Shown here in pieces: positions 23,912 through 36,454 of a stretch of 64,000 nucleotides of DNA. The position numbers were made by a program, and so were the translations under genes. Each line of letters starts with the position of its first letter. The first letter of the stretch is position 1. Origin of the DNA: Talinum fruticosum (Eukaryota; Streptophyta; Magnoliopsida; Caryophyllales; Talinaceae); assembly GCA_021018815.1 (NCBI GenBank), contig JAITYX010000054.1:496001-560000 (forward strand), written 5' to 3'. The notes below the pieces were generated by a model that was not told the DNA's origin, did no database searches, and saw nothing but the letters and a program-made list of their open reading frames with translations.

Positions 23912-25069
23912 AGGATGCAGTGGTGTGGCAAGGAGAAAGGACCAAAATGCCCTTAATGATCGTTGCTTTGGTGTTTGGTTTAGATGCTGATTTGAAATGT
24001 CTAAAATAGCGCTTAATGATGTGAGAATGAAGTGATATAAGAAGCTAAATGTTTTGAAAAGGAAATTTACTTTTAGATGATCGATGATCGGCATTGAAGA
24101 GAGGGAGAGAGGGAGAGAGAGAGAAAGGTGTGCTATGATTGTGGAGGTTGCCGACTAGTCCATTGTTTCCAGCACAGTGAAGTTGAAGTCAATTGGGACG
24201 TGAAATTGGTTGGGTAAGTAAGTTTAATTGTGTATTGTATTCAATTTTTGTAGGTGGGTTTTGGTTTATGATTGGTTATTATTAGGTACAACATAGGGTT
24301 AATTGTAGGTTGGGTGTGAGAATTTTGAACAATTGGGGGTAGAATTTGTTATTATTTTAAAATATGGTTTTTGTATACATTTATGTGTATAAGAGTTGGC
24401 TTTAAATGGATTTAGGGTTTTTAGTTTGATCGAGTGGATTGAGTTTTGTAATATGGTTGATGGATATTGTTTTGTTGGTTAAATATAAGTCAATTAGTTG
24501 GGAGGAACATTTATTCATGCTTTATTTGTGATGTACTTGAAGTGTTCTCGTTTGAAATTGAAAAAATGAAATGTGTGGTTTAATTATGATTGCAATGCTT
24601 GGTATTTAGATTTAACGAGTATAATAGGGCGTTAATATGTTGGTTGTGCTTGTGTCATGTATGTTATTATATGTATTGGACAAGCTGGAAATTTAGTTTC
24701 GTCATACTAGTTGTACTAGCATGTCATCCTTGGATTACATTTAATGTTGAACTCGTTGAGTTTGTTAAAGTTTATGTATAATTATAAAGGTGGGTGTGAA
24801 TGTGTTGTTTGGCTATGTGAATGTAATATGTAGTTTATTGTGTACATATTGTAAGGGTAATTTAGCTTATGTTATGTTGGTTGTATGTGTATATCATGCC
24901 CGGCTAATTGTATATATATACATGGAGTGTATGAATATGTTCATAAAAATAGTAATTGGTAATATATTAATATGGTATGTATGTAAAGTATAATTGAGAA
25001 TATATGTGGTTGTCCCACATGTGGGTTGTTGTTAATGTGTAGAGTGGTTCACAAGTGTCAAAGATAGAG
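23912..25069. other. Upstream spacer with GA microsatellite
   Basis: A GA-rich tract (about 24,093-24,126, GAGAGAGGGAGAGA...) and T/G-rich DNA with many ATGTAT/TTGTATGTGT phrases. No gene is supported. Part of it may be the 5' end of the MULE that follows, but I could not find the matching terminal repeats. Confidence 0.4.
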
Positions 25070-25082
25070 ATGGAGTCAACTG

Positions 25083-27797
25083 GTGGAGCGAGTAGTTGGT
25101 GAGAAAGAGGTTGTTATGTATGTGTGTTGGGGAGGGCAGTTGAAGGAGGTCCATAATGGAGGTGTGGTGTATGTGGGTGGCAGTATAGATTGTGTTTGGT
25201 TGAAGGAGAATATAGGGGTGGGTGATATACATATGTTGGTTGAGGACGTGATGGGGGTTCCTTTAGGGAGCATAAGTTGTGGTACAGTTTTAAGTGTGAT
25301 CGGAGGAGGATGATAATGCCTTTTGCAAGGGAAAGTGACGTGAAGAAATTGTTGAAGCGAGAACATTGATTTTGCATATATGTATGTATTTGGGGATGAG
25401 GTTCCAAGTGTGATACCTTTATCACGGACGGTGGAAAAGATTGATTATAAAAAGCGAGGATGTGGTAACCCGAGCAATGCGGTGTTGCAAGTTGATGGTG
25501 ATAGACGTAGAACTAGAGTAAGTAATCCAAGGTAACGTTCGTGGAACATGTAACCTCGGTATTTATGTATGTTGTTATGGGGTGTGCGTGTGTATGTCTT
25601 AAATTTAGCTTTGGGGTTATGATAATTGTGCTCAATATTTGTGTGACTATGTGAGTGCCAGGTTGCAACCTCGGGAAGAAATAAGTGGCCAAAGATTGTG
25701 TGCTTGAGGCTATTATTATTGGAGAAGATGTGGACATACCATAGGATGATTCGAGGCGATCGGGTTTGGAATCCGATTCCATCTCTGAGTGTCATTCTCC
25801 CGATGACGGGGTTGTGTGGCCTCGATCCGGGGTGTAGTCCGGAGTATACCGTATGAGAATGTCCATATGGAAAAATGAAATTAAAGGGGTGGGGCAGGGA
25901 TTTTCTTCAATTGAATCATTTAGGTTGAGCATGTTGAAATATGCAGTAGCCAACGAGTTCGAGTATAGGTTCAAAAGAAATTGTAGGGAGCGCATTGAGG
26001 TGAAGTGCAAGGCGGTGGACTGCAATTTTTACATATGTTTAACAAGACCGAACAAAGTTGATGGGATGATTGTCAAAGTTTTTAAAGCGGTACACTTGCA
26101 TAGTGTGGGGGATCGATGTCGGATGGGAGAAGGGATGGGGAAAATGATTAGAGCAAACCTGCTTGTGCATTTGGTAGATGGGAAGATCAAATTGTCCACC
26201 GATTATTCATCGGTTTAGTTATTGAAGGATGTGCAACTAGAATTCGGAATGAATGTGTCGTACATGCAGGTGTTGGAGGGCACGAGAGTACGTTCGAAAA
26301 ATGGTAATGGGTGAACCACATGATCAATACAAGTTATTGCCCGGGCTATGCGCTATGATTGTTAGATCAAATCCCGACTCCAGAGCATTTTGCGAGGTCG
26401 ATGGTTGTCGGTTCCAGCGAATGTTTGTTGCATACGGGTCATCACTGAATGGTTTCATACTAGGGTGTAAGAAGATATTGTTTATTGATGACACTCATCT
26501 AAGCGGACCGTACGAGGGACCTTGTTGGCAGCGAGTTGCATTGGATGCGAGATAACCATTTGTTCGACGTTGTATATGCAGTTGTGTCGGGGAAAACGAC
26601 GACGATTGGTTGTGGTTTTGACGGAATTGTTTAACCTGTTTAAGAGGGTTAAAGCTCGTGATAATGACAGATCGACACCGATCGTTGCTGTCTGTTGTGC
26701 CTAAAGTGTTTGGTGTAGATAACCATGCATACTGTCTCGCGGCATGTTCGGGAGAACTTTATAAAAGCGGCAACCAAACTTGGGTACCGCAAGGAAGCTT
26801 CAAAGATACTTATTCAGGAAATGTTCAATCGAGTCGCATATGCTCCAACCGATGTTGAGTACACTTTAGCGATGGAGGAAATGAGGATGTTTAAGCACGA
26901 GTTGGCCGTGTGGGTAGAGCGGAATGACCCGAACAGTGGGTGTAGTCGAAATTCAAGAAGGATAGGTGGGGAAATTGAATAACAACCCCATTGAGAGTTG
27001 GAACAATTGGATGCGGACGTTGAGACCAATGTTAATACCCTTCCTCGTGACTGCCCACTTGCAAAAAGTTGGTAAGAGTAACGAGAAACGCAGGTGTCGG
27101 TTGGGGAGTGGAAGAATGGGGTCGGAAAAAGGGTAGAGAAGAAGCTACAAGAGACATATGATAACATTGGTTGTGTCATTGATATACAACCGTATAATAG
27201 TGTTGTTGGAGAGTACGACGTAGTACTAAGCAATGGTAAAGGTCTTGTTGTGAATTTAGCCAATGAGACTTGCGATTGCGGCTGGTGGCGGATGCGTGGA
27301 TTGCCTTGGACGCATGCAATGGCTGTGATTAACAAGTACAAGTTGTCGATGTATGAGTATGTGCACCCTGTTATAAGGCGACGGCACAGTCAACAATTTA
27401 CATGAATGTTGTGCATCCTATGGAGACGCATGATTTACCCGTGGTGGACGACAAGACAGGGATGGTGGTAGGTGGGGACGAGTTTGATGACAACTTCAAC
27501 CGCCGCATATTACCCCTTAGAAATCAACGGTCGTCCGGGATATCGCGAAAAAAGAGTATAGAGTCGCAGCGTCAAGGTGTACGAGCTCGGAGGTGTTCTA
27601 AGTGTGGAGAAACGGGGCATTACAAGAACACTTGGAAAAACCCCGAGCCGACTTCGATGCTCATTATCCAAGTGATGTTGTGCTCGTGGAGGGCTTGCTT
27701 TCGGTCAATGTCCGATATGATGTCAAGTTGCAAGCAATATGTGACACCATGTTTTGCATATAATAATAGCAATTCGAGGATTAATTGGACTATGTAA
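25083..27797 (+). pseudogene. Mutator-like (MULE) transposase remnant
   Basis: This is a decayed Mutator-family transposase spread over several frames. The N-terminal part carries VVMYVCWGGQLKEVHNGGVV, the usual opening block of plant MuDR proteins. At 25,853-26,215 comes the DNA-binding region (RIEVKCKAVDCNFYICL). The catalytic core begins near 26,430 with AYGSSLNGFILGCKKILFID and DTHLSGPYEG, then DRHRSLLSVVPKVFG near 26,660 and HAYC..RHVRENF near 26,722. A SWIM-type zinc finger follows (CDCGWWRMRGLPWTHAMAV, about 27,268-27,324), then a CCHC-like knuckle (CSKCGETGHYKNTW) near 27,596. In both zinc motifs an expected Cys is Trp. At least five frame breaks and stops show that it is dead. No terminal inverted repeats were found, so the element's limits are unknown. 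Confidence 0.8.
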
Positions 27798-28707
27798 TGT
27801 TTGGTCCTTGTAACTATTTGGGCCATGTAAATTTTTGGGTCTTCAAATTTTTTGTAAGCATTTATTGATTAACACGAGAAATCTAATACGTATCATTACC
27901 ACTCTGTGTCGTTCTATCATTAGTGTTTTTGCTAGTGTTAGGTGGGACAAATGTGTGGGTAATTTATGTAACCCCTTATTCGTACTATAAAGGAATGGGC
28001 AAATACTATCATAACTATTGTCATGTGTATTGTTCCGGCTTATACCGAGACATTCTTGCCCCCTAAGACTTGATTTTAGTTCTCAATAAATGCTAACCGA
28101 GGAGACTTATGTGTCTTTTTGTACTTCATTAGGTAATTAATGAAATTGTCGAAAACTCGGATAGTATCAAGGTTGTAAGGGCAAAATGAAGGCTCGAGGT
28201 GCGAACCCGAGAAAGAGAAGAACAAACTTTCAACAATTGGCCAACAAGTTTATGGCACGATATCTTTTCCTTGATCCGTCTATTTTATATTTTGTTTAGT
28301 GGCTGCTATTTACGATTGATTTTATTTATTGCTCTACTTGTGGATATTTAAGGTTGTTTATCCGAGAGTAATTATGATTGTGTGGGTGATCAGTTTGAGG
28401 AACAATTTGGTTGTTGTGCCGAAGTGGGTTTGATCACCATTAGTAGTTTAGTTTAGCATAGTTCTTACTTTTATCATTTAGTGTTTGTTTATTTAGTAAT
28501 AAAAATATTCCTTAGTAGTTTAGTTGCTTCAATGAATCTCTTATTCAAACAAATTTTGGTGGTAGTTTTCCTCCATCCCCGAGGATGACAATGTAAATCC
28601 CTTTATCTACAATCAAACATGTATCATATTTGTAATTAATTTCGATGCTACGGTCATGGAAGCACATATTCGTGTCCACGCACCTTTGTTGTCTAGTAGT
28701 ATATACT
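27798..28707. other. Region between MULE remnant and solo LTR 2
   Basis: No gene is recognised. It may hold the 3' part of the MULE and the left part of whatever repeat continues after 31,547, because the solo LTR at 28,713 has split a single older sequence (5-bp duplication on both sides). Confidence 0.4.
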
Positions 28708-28712
28708 TTTGT

Positions 28713-31541
28713 TGTAACACCCCTAGACCCACCCTAGGAGTATTACATGCTAGGGTTCCCAGAGAGGAACCCCTAAGGCTGCTTAGGGTCTCAACTTGGG
28801 GTTACTAACCCTTTCTTAATCCGGCGGAAGCGCGGTTCGGGTTTTCAAAGGTTTTTCGGAAATTTCGGCAGAGTTTCCTCTGTAAATTGGCTAAACCTAT
28901 GGGCTTAAAGCCCTAACCCCGCACGAAATACAATCTTAAACTCAACGAGCCACACGCTCGGAGAAACACAATACAACTCAACGAGCCACACACTCGGAGT
29001 ATTCACATAGGGATTTACATTCAAGGTCAAACTTAAATTCGGATACAACAGTCTTTACAAGCATGAAAAATAGAAAGTACAAAATAAGTCCGGAGAGTTC
29101 CTATCCGATGGTTCGCTTCTTCTAATAGCCAAAAGCAACTCCGGGGAGTCTTAACCTCGTACTCGAAATGTTGGTGATGTCATGAGCTCACTAGCCCAGT
29201 GAATAACCCAAACCCAACCCCAGGTTACACTTTGCACATTAATTCATTAACAAACACATGTAAGTTCACAATTCATTCATGACATGCGATTCAAATCAAA
29301 TACGCTTAAGACATGCGAGATTCTAAACTTACCAACTTGCCGAGAAACATAATGACATCAATTGCTCATGAATTCAATCAAACATGCTTCATTCATCTTT
29401 CTACGCAAGTAAGTCATAGAATCATTCATCAAGCAAATCATTCATCACGTAAATCATATCTTAGTTCTTATCGCATTCATCTCATATGAAATCGGGATTC
29501 GATCTTCTTCTTAAGTTCAATCGTGCATTTCATAAATCATCGATTCTTGGTATGCACGATCATTCGTTACTTCATATCATAATTCTTTTAGGTCTTCTTA
29601 GTTTGAATGGAAAGAAGATTTATGCACTCGCTCTAAAGACCCAGTTCTTGGAGCCAAAACAATTCGTGGGCTCGGTTCACGGAGGCATACAATTCGTGGC
29701 CTCGAGGCATAACAATTCGTGGCCTCGAGGCGGCCTCCCATCCCCGAAGGACGCATACTGTCAATTCTTAGTGGAAGCAATTCAATTCGTGGCTTCGGGT
29801 TGACGAGACACTTCTATGGCCATAGCTTCAGAGGGTTCTTTAATTCGTGGGGTCTTAGATCAATAACACAATCCTTTCTCCCTTCTTTAGTTCTTTAAGT
29901 TTCTTATCTTCTTATTACTTATACATAAGAAATACTTAATTCATATAATTCATGCTTAGCACGTTCATGCGTAACTTCTTCAAAACAAGCAATTCACATA
30001 AGCAAGTTCTAACTCAATCTATTCATTTCACACGCGCATGCTTATGTCATTTACAATCGAGGTAATTCAAGACAAACACCCAATCACATAAGCATACCAT
30101 TTATGATTTCTAATCGACGAATTTATCGTTTTCATGCTCGCGTAATATCGCGTATAAGTGGTTAATGGTTCTATAACTTTTCTTAATCAATGAATATCTT
30201 TTAATCTAGCCACATAGCTTCTTAAATCTCAGCTCTTAATTCGAGTTACTCACTTATATGCGATTTAGCCCAAAACAGTAACATTTTCACTTAATATTGC
30301 ATATCTCCCAATCTACTCATCCAATGCATACGAAATTTTACAGGAATTTCTCATAAATCATCAGGAAGCCGTAGTAAAAGTTTCAGGAGTTTCGAGCTAC
30401 ACATGAATTCACAGAAATTCGGACGAGCATGCTTATTCACTGAAAAATCTGCATACGAATCATGAAGTTAACTTCCGATTTCTCTCCCTAATTCTGTTCA
30501 AGCTAATCCCGTTCAATTCTCACTAATCATGCTCAATCGTATTTAAACATCACAATTTCAGAACTAGATAAACATCACAAATTCACAACATGCTCTTGAT
30601 TCGTGAGTGGCTAATTTAGTGAATTTAGGCCTCTAGCTTCTTCAATTAAACCTAGGGTTTCCAATTTCATGAATCAATTCCAAGTTTCATCCACCTGATT
30701 CATTTTATTCTAGAGGATGAATTCAGATTACTCACTTTAAATTCTTAGAGGTTCTAAGAATTCGGTTCTACGAGGGTTTCGGATTGGGTTTTGCTTCCTC
30801 TTCTTCCCCCTTTCGCTGCCCTCACTCGCTTTCGCTTCGTCTCTCCTTCTTTCGCCCTCTGCTTCTCTTTCCTTTCTCCTTCGTCCGCTGCCTGTCCTCG
30901 GGCCTACCGTGCCCGGCGGCACCGGTTTCCGACGTTCCTCTTACTCTCGCTCCCGCTCCCGCTTTGTTACGCTTCTACTTGTCTCTGCTCTGCTTCTTCT
31001 TTCTTTCGTTCCCCTTTCTTCTTCCGCTCTGCTCGGCCTCCAGAGCCCTCACCCTCCCTTCGCTCACCGGAGGTGGCGTCCCCGCCGTTCGGGCGGCTCT
31101 CGCGTTTTCCCCCTCTCTCGCTCCGCCTCTGCTCCCTCTCGTTTCCCCTGTTTACGCTTTCCCCGTTCTTTCTTTCCTTGCTTACGCTTCTGGTTCTTTT
31201 CCTCGTTCTTTTCTTTGTTCTCGGTCCTAATCCCAGCCTCACTCTCTCTCCTCATCTACTAATCACACCTAATAGCTTTGCTCGCCTATTTCTAATTAGA
31301 CCCCAAACTCCCTTTACTTAATTTCTTGCCAACACAATGCCACTAATCTCCATTCCTGAATCCTTTTTCTTTTTTTATTTTTTAATTGGGCCCAAGTAGC
31401 TTCACAAGGCCCAATTTAGCTAGCCCATGCTCGGGTTTCAGTTCTCGGGTTTCTAATTCCGACTCGAAAAAAATTCTAATTCACTTAATTTAATAATTTA
31501 ATTCACTAGCAAGCAAACACACGAAATTTCGGGGTCTTACA
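28713..31541 (+). mobile_element. Solo LTR, copy 2 (same family as 4,064-7,011)
   Basis: A 2,829-bp LTR beginning TGTAACACCCCTAGACCC and ending GGGGTCTTACA. It is flanked by a perfect 5-bp duplication, TTTGT (28,708-28,712 and 31,542-31,546). It aligns along its whole length with copy 1, in the same orientation. One visible difference is a short duplication of the ACAATTCGTGGCCTCGAGG phrase near 29,690-29,726. The two copies cannot be the two ends of one element, because each has its own duplication and a host gene lies between them. The GC-rich block (30,790-31,230) opens long spurious frames on both strands. Confidence 0.92.
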
Positions 31542-31599
31542 TTTGTAATCCTAGGATGACCAAAGTGTTTACCCTGTATAACATTTTAGTATGGTTTGC

Positions 31600-32060
31600 A
31601 ATTTACACATGCTTTGGACGGAATCGTGCCCACACTTGTCGTCACGGTTGCAGGTGTGGATGGGGACCTGAAGCATGCAGCCCGGAAGGTGGCACGGTCG
31701 TTACCCTCGCCATTGGGCACGACCGTGCCACATTGTCATGCTCCCTTTTCAAATTTGGTATTAGCGTGCCAATCTGGATGTGCAACTTAAACCTGCGGGC
31801 CGCAAGTGCCACATAGCACGACCGTGCCGGACAGGCCTGTTGTTTTCTCAAATTTTGTTAGGCTGTGCCGGTCCGGATGGGCGGATTTTAGGTGTAGGCC
31901 GCAAGGTGGCACGGTCGTCGGCGTGCCATGGGGCACGACCAGTGCCACGATGGCTTACTGTTTTTCCATATTTGGTCGGACCGTGGCAGCCATTCGCATG
32001 TTTAAACAAGCATCACCGAAAAGTGGCACGATCGTGCCACTCTGTCCCGACCCCTTTTAT
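31600..32060. repeat. Imperfect repeats around GGCACGGTCGTGCC-like palindromes
   Basis: The phrases GGTGGCACGGTCGT, GGGCACGACCGTGCC, GCACGACCGTGCCGG, GGCACGACCAGTGCC and GTGGCACGATCGTGCCAC recur about every 60-120 bases and alternate with TTTTTCAAATTTGGT-like spacers. It lies directly upstream of the Athila-like ORF and is probably part of that element's 5' untranslated region or LTR. Confidence 0.65.
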
Positions 32061-32438
32061 TGCGGTTTTCCTCTTCCCTTCTCTTCTCCTTTCATTTCAC
32101 TGCTTGAATCCCCGTATCCACTGAAAAACCCTCTTCTTCTCTCTCTCTCTCGACCTCCTTCACTAACCCACCCACAAATCCTACCTAAAACCACAATTAA
32201 TTTGACAAAATCCTCCTTTTCTTCCAATTTTCTCATAAAAAGGCCCAATTTCCTCACATTTGGCCTCCACTTTCTCTCTCCTCTCACCCTACTTTCACCA
32301 TTGTTGATTTAGGGGTGGAAGACAGAAAAGGTTTGGTGCTTCACTTGTTTGTGTGGGTTGTTGCATATATTCTAAAGGTTTTCCACGATTTGTAGGCCAA
32401 GTGACCAAGAAGAATTTCAAAGGTTCAAATCTTCCTCT

Positions 32439-35400
32439 ATGGCTCCAAAACCTAAGAGAGTTAGGCCAACCCAAGAGGCTCCAAATGCTGAAGCGAAACG
32501 AGATAAAGCTCGGGCACAACCTATTGTTCTTTCTTCCTCTTCTCGGTCTATTAAATGTGTCAGTAGAACAGAAGGCTAGATTTGATGTCCTTGCTACTAG
32601 ATTAGTTTCGAACCCCATTACCTACATCAAGAGACCCTCATGGGTCTAGGCCTTTGGGATGATGTACATCGCTTGTTAGGTAACTTGGGTTGGCTTGAAT
32701 TTGTGGAGCTTAAATGTGCTGTGTTTGATCAATTGATTGTTGAGTTCCTAAGCTCTTTGGGGGTAGATTGGGAAGGGGAATGTAATGGGGGCCGAGTGCA
32801 TATATTTTTCCGCCTATTCAACCAGGATTATAACTTAAATCTGGTTCAATTCAATCATATCCTGCGGCTAACCTCGGGGTGTTTCATGCTTAGAGGATGA
32901 AGACTCGGACATTTCTCAACGCATTTACGAGTTGCACTAAACCAGATCAGGTATAACAACCCCATGCTTTTAGAGTTTTGATTCCAAGGCATTCTCGGTA
33001 TCACGAAACTCCTTTGAGTAAAATAAGTATCTTTCTGCGTGATACGTCTATCACTTAGTACATTTACTGCTTATCTGTTTGAGACTCGAAAAGTAGTTCT
33101 TTGTTCCGAGTCCGTCTTCACTCAGATTTATCGCAGACTAATGCTTCGTTTTTTTTCACTCGGAATCTTACTTCGACTACAAGCTCTTTTTCGTTAGAGT
33201 AAATTTCCTTAGTCTGTTTCATGCTTAGTCTATATCAAGTTTTCTCACTCGATATTCTCTTTAGAACTTGTTCTATCGCTTAGACTAAGTCGGATGGAAT
33301 TATGAGTACCATGGATATTGGACTCGGAAAATTCCACTTCATTTCGACTCGAGATAATCAATTGCGTAATTATCATAATTACTTTATTATCCGTGTCTAA
33401 CTTTGGACCAAAGTATTTTATACTTTGAGAACCAAAATTGATTTACTTTTGTAGGTTATTCATTAGAGGATACACCTTTTTCAAACTACAAAAGTAGCCG
33501 GCTTCGAACGTCAAATCACCAGCAGAATATGGCTTTTCACCTTCCCTGCTCCAGTCCCGGAAGATTGTGTCGAAGGTCATGCGCTTCCATATCCGGAAAC
33601 TCGGAACGCCAAGCTTAACGGTGGTTTCCACCTCATTTTTCAAGACACAACCGATGGTTTTGGGACTTCCAAGAGAGTTAAACCGTTCTCCAACGTTCAA
33701 ATTTCAATGGATACTTTCCGAGTGACTCGAAAGCTCTTATCAATGGTCACGAGAAGACTCTTGGTCAGCGAGATGAAGATAACGGCTACTCTGCTCGTTT
33801 ATCTATAAATAGAAGCCACTTCACAAGACTTGAAGATTGCCGAATCTATTTGTTAATACACATACTTGAGAAAAGTCATTGTATTTACTTTCAATCTTAT
33901 ACTTACAACTCCCATTCTGTAATTCATTACCTTCGAGTTGTAAGGTCTTGTACTTAGTTACAAACTCTTCTTACATTCTTTGTAAGGCCCCTTGACTAAG
34001 TCTGTAAAGGTTAACTCAGCTTAGTTGTCCCTAAGCTGTAAGGGTTATCTCAGCTAGGAAGTACTAGATCAAATAAGGGAACTTTTGAGTCTAGGAAAAC
34101 TTGTATAGAGTTGTCTAAGGGAGCAACTCGGGTTCGATCGATTCACGGTATTTTGTGGACTCAAAATAGTGGATTTGACTTCGTGTCCGGATTGACACGG
34201 GCCGTGGTTTTCTGCCCAGGGAGGGTTTCCACGTAAAATCTAAGTGTTAACTTTACGAGTTCATTCTAGACTCGAGACGGCCTTACTTGCTCTTGATTTT
34301 TCGATTCATTGCTTTACGAGTCCAATCTTTTCGACCCTGTTAATAGACTCGGAATCTGTCTTTGTCCCTTTCTTGCGCTAAAGTGTGAGTTTTCACAAAG
34401 AATTTTCTATCACCCTATTCACCCCCTCTAGGGTGACTCATACTCTCCCAGAGCAAACCTTCGGAGGATACCTTTTCCCCCAGGATATATGGTTTAAAAT
34501 CACTTGTAGTAGGTGGAGAACTCATTTTGATAGAGATTTATTTGGCCTTCGAGTTCCTTTTGAGTCCCGACAAGCCAAAGTCACCGATGTCCGCAACATA
34601 ACATTTCGCTATCTCCAACGTCTAATGGCAAACATGATTTTTGGGAGGCATGATAGCCAAGGTGTTGCTAGGAACCCGGAGTTATTCCTACTTTGGGCAG
34701 CGGTGATAAAAATTAAAGTAGACACGGGGGCTTTCATTGTCGAGTCACTTGGAGGATGTGGCGAAGCATCCAAAGAAGGTCATTGCGGTTGGGGGAGTCA
34801 TTATAGCTGTTGCTTTAGGGCTGAATTTGAGTACTAAAATCGAGAAACTACAACCCCATTTTTTGGAGAGAGGTTGGACATGCAAGCACTTATTAAGATG
34901 AAGTTTGTGCTGATTCGAGGAAGCAAGTATTTTATTAATCATCATGGACTTCCTATTTTTCAACTCCCAAACCCCAACCGCACTACTTTAGCCAATCCCA
35001 ACAATTGGAAGTTTGAGGATGATGAGGACAATATTTTCCAGGACGATGTCGCCATGGAGGGTGAGGAGGGAGATCATATTGAGGGTGAGGCACATGAGCA
35101 ACACCCGCAATTTGAAGCTGGTGGCTCGTCTCAAGCCCCTCCTTTCCGAGTACCACGATTCATTGGCTGAAGCCTTGGCCGATATGAGACTGGAGATTGC
35201 TTCACTCCGCTCCAATCATATTGCATTTGGGGACACTTTGAGAGGAGTGCAAGCCTGTTGCCAATATGTTCGAGTAACATCGGGGATATTCGGGGCGCTT
35301 GGATCAATATGAACGGCTTCAACTGTTGGCTATAGAAGAGCGTCGGCAACAAGCCGAGGTTATGAGGAGGAATGATGGCATGTTGAGGGCCATGTACTAT

Positions 35401-35481
35401 CATCATGTGCATCAAGGTGGGCCCACGTATGCTCCACCAAATTGGACCCCACCCGGCCCCGACCCTAACGGGGACCGGTGA
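32439..35481 (+). pseudogene. Athila-like retrotransposon ORF1 (gag-type) remnant, split by an LTR
   Basis: A Ty3/gypsy remnant related to the Arabidopsis retrotransposon ORF-1 family. It starts at the ATG at 32,439 with a basic segment (MAPKPKRVRPTQEAP). After a frameshift near 32,575 it continues through RFDVLATRLVSNPITYIKRP, then LEFVELKCAVFDQLIVEFLS near 32,700, and RVHIFFRLFNQDYNLNLVQF near 32,795. A 1,566-bp Copia solo LTR sits at 32,898-34,463, and the frame continues exactly after it (YLFPQDIWFKI, then ELFLLWAAVIKIKVDTGAF near 34,680). Further frame changes lie near 34,745 and 34,860. The C-terminal part is acidic and then Pro-rich (GGPTYAPPNWTPPGPDPNG), ending at 35,481. No protease, RT or integrase was found. 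Confidence 0.75.
32898..34463 (+). mobile_element. Copia solo LTR, copy A
   Basis: Begins TGAAGACTCGGAC and ends GAGCAAACCTTCG (the other copies end in A). It is flanked by a perfect GAGGA duplication (32,893-32,897 and 34,464-34,468). Near the right end is CCCTATTCACCCCCTCTAGG, also present in the two related LTRs at 58,770-60,109 and 61,788-63,320. If the LTR and one duplication are ignored, the interrupted Athila-like frame reads straight through, confirming the borders. Confidence 0.9.
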
Positions 35482-36446
35482 CTTTGTAATTGCTTGCCTT
35501 CCCCCACCCCATCTTTTTCATGATATTTTTCTTGCGGGGCTTATTTTTGTATGATGTTAAGGGCGCTGCATGCTCGGGGAGGGGGTTGTTCATTCGGAAT
35601 CGGGTATCCTATGTTGCCTTGCTTTGTTTGCCCTCCGCCCCGAGTTTTTCAATATGGTTCGTAGCTCGTTGGTCATTTGAGGTAAAATTTGTATTGTGGT
35701 TCTCAATGATGTATAAGTGATGGATTTGGTGTTCGGATATGATATATCAATGTTGGGTTCGTGGGTGTAATAATATACATAATCTTTTTTTTATTACATC
35801 GTTTTATTTTTCGGGTTATGTGCTAAATTGGAATTTGAGTGCCGGAACCGAAAATTTTACATATTTAAATATATAATTTTTGTTCACTACATTATCCTCT
35901 CGGGAAGGATTTGGCATTTCATGAACAAAGATGAGGGACCAAACGAACGAAGAAGAGGTGTGCTCCAAACAATCGAGACACCAGACATCCTTGTATACGT
36001 CAAGAGCAAAGAGTGCTGGGAACATCACTCTAATGAACACCACTGCACTATCTAATATGCCAAAAACTGTTTTGAAGAACAATCACCCACCTCGAAAATG
36101 ATATGAGAGAAGAAATGATCCCAACCTCGGTAATTCAAGGTGTAAGGCTGGCTCATTTGATCCCTGCACACCTTGCTAGGCAGGACTTGCTGGCTATAGA
36201 TTTGGATTTAGGAGGTTTTTCCCCCCCTTTGTGGGGAGTATGGTTGGAAGGGTATGGTAAAGGAATTTTATAAACCTTTTTCTCATGACATTGTAAAGCC
36301 CTAAAGAATGGGGATGAGCACGACCTGCACTCTATACCAAATGAAATAGACTCGAGACCTACCTCCGGGATGTCATGCTTAAACTTCATCCATTTCAACT
36401 CATGATTAAACTCCCATATCAACTCTTAAACTTCATCCGAGTGACC
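35482..36446. other. 3' remainder of the Athila-like element and unassigned DNA
   Basis: No gene is recognised. The first several hundred bases (T-rich, with CGGGGAGGGGG near 35,575) probably belong to the retroelement. The rest has no identifiable features up to the hAT target site. Confidence 0.35.
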
Positions 36447-36454
36447 CGTTGACC

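Noticed and set aside
26814..27341. 175-residue minus-strand frame
   Set aside because: It lies antisense to the conserved MULE transposase domains, which explain the sequence on the plus strand.
30737..31321. Frames of up to 176 residues in solo LTR copy 2
   Set aside because: Same GC-rich LTR block as above; the encoded sequences are not conserved between the two LTR copies beyond nucleotide similarity.
4064..31541. The two 2.9-kb LTRs as 5' and 3' ends of one giant retroelement
   Set aside because: Each has its own target duplication, and the 21.7 kb between them holds a host gene and unrelated transposons.
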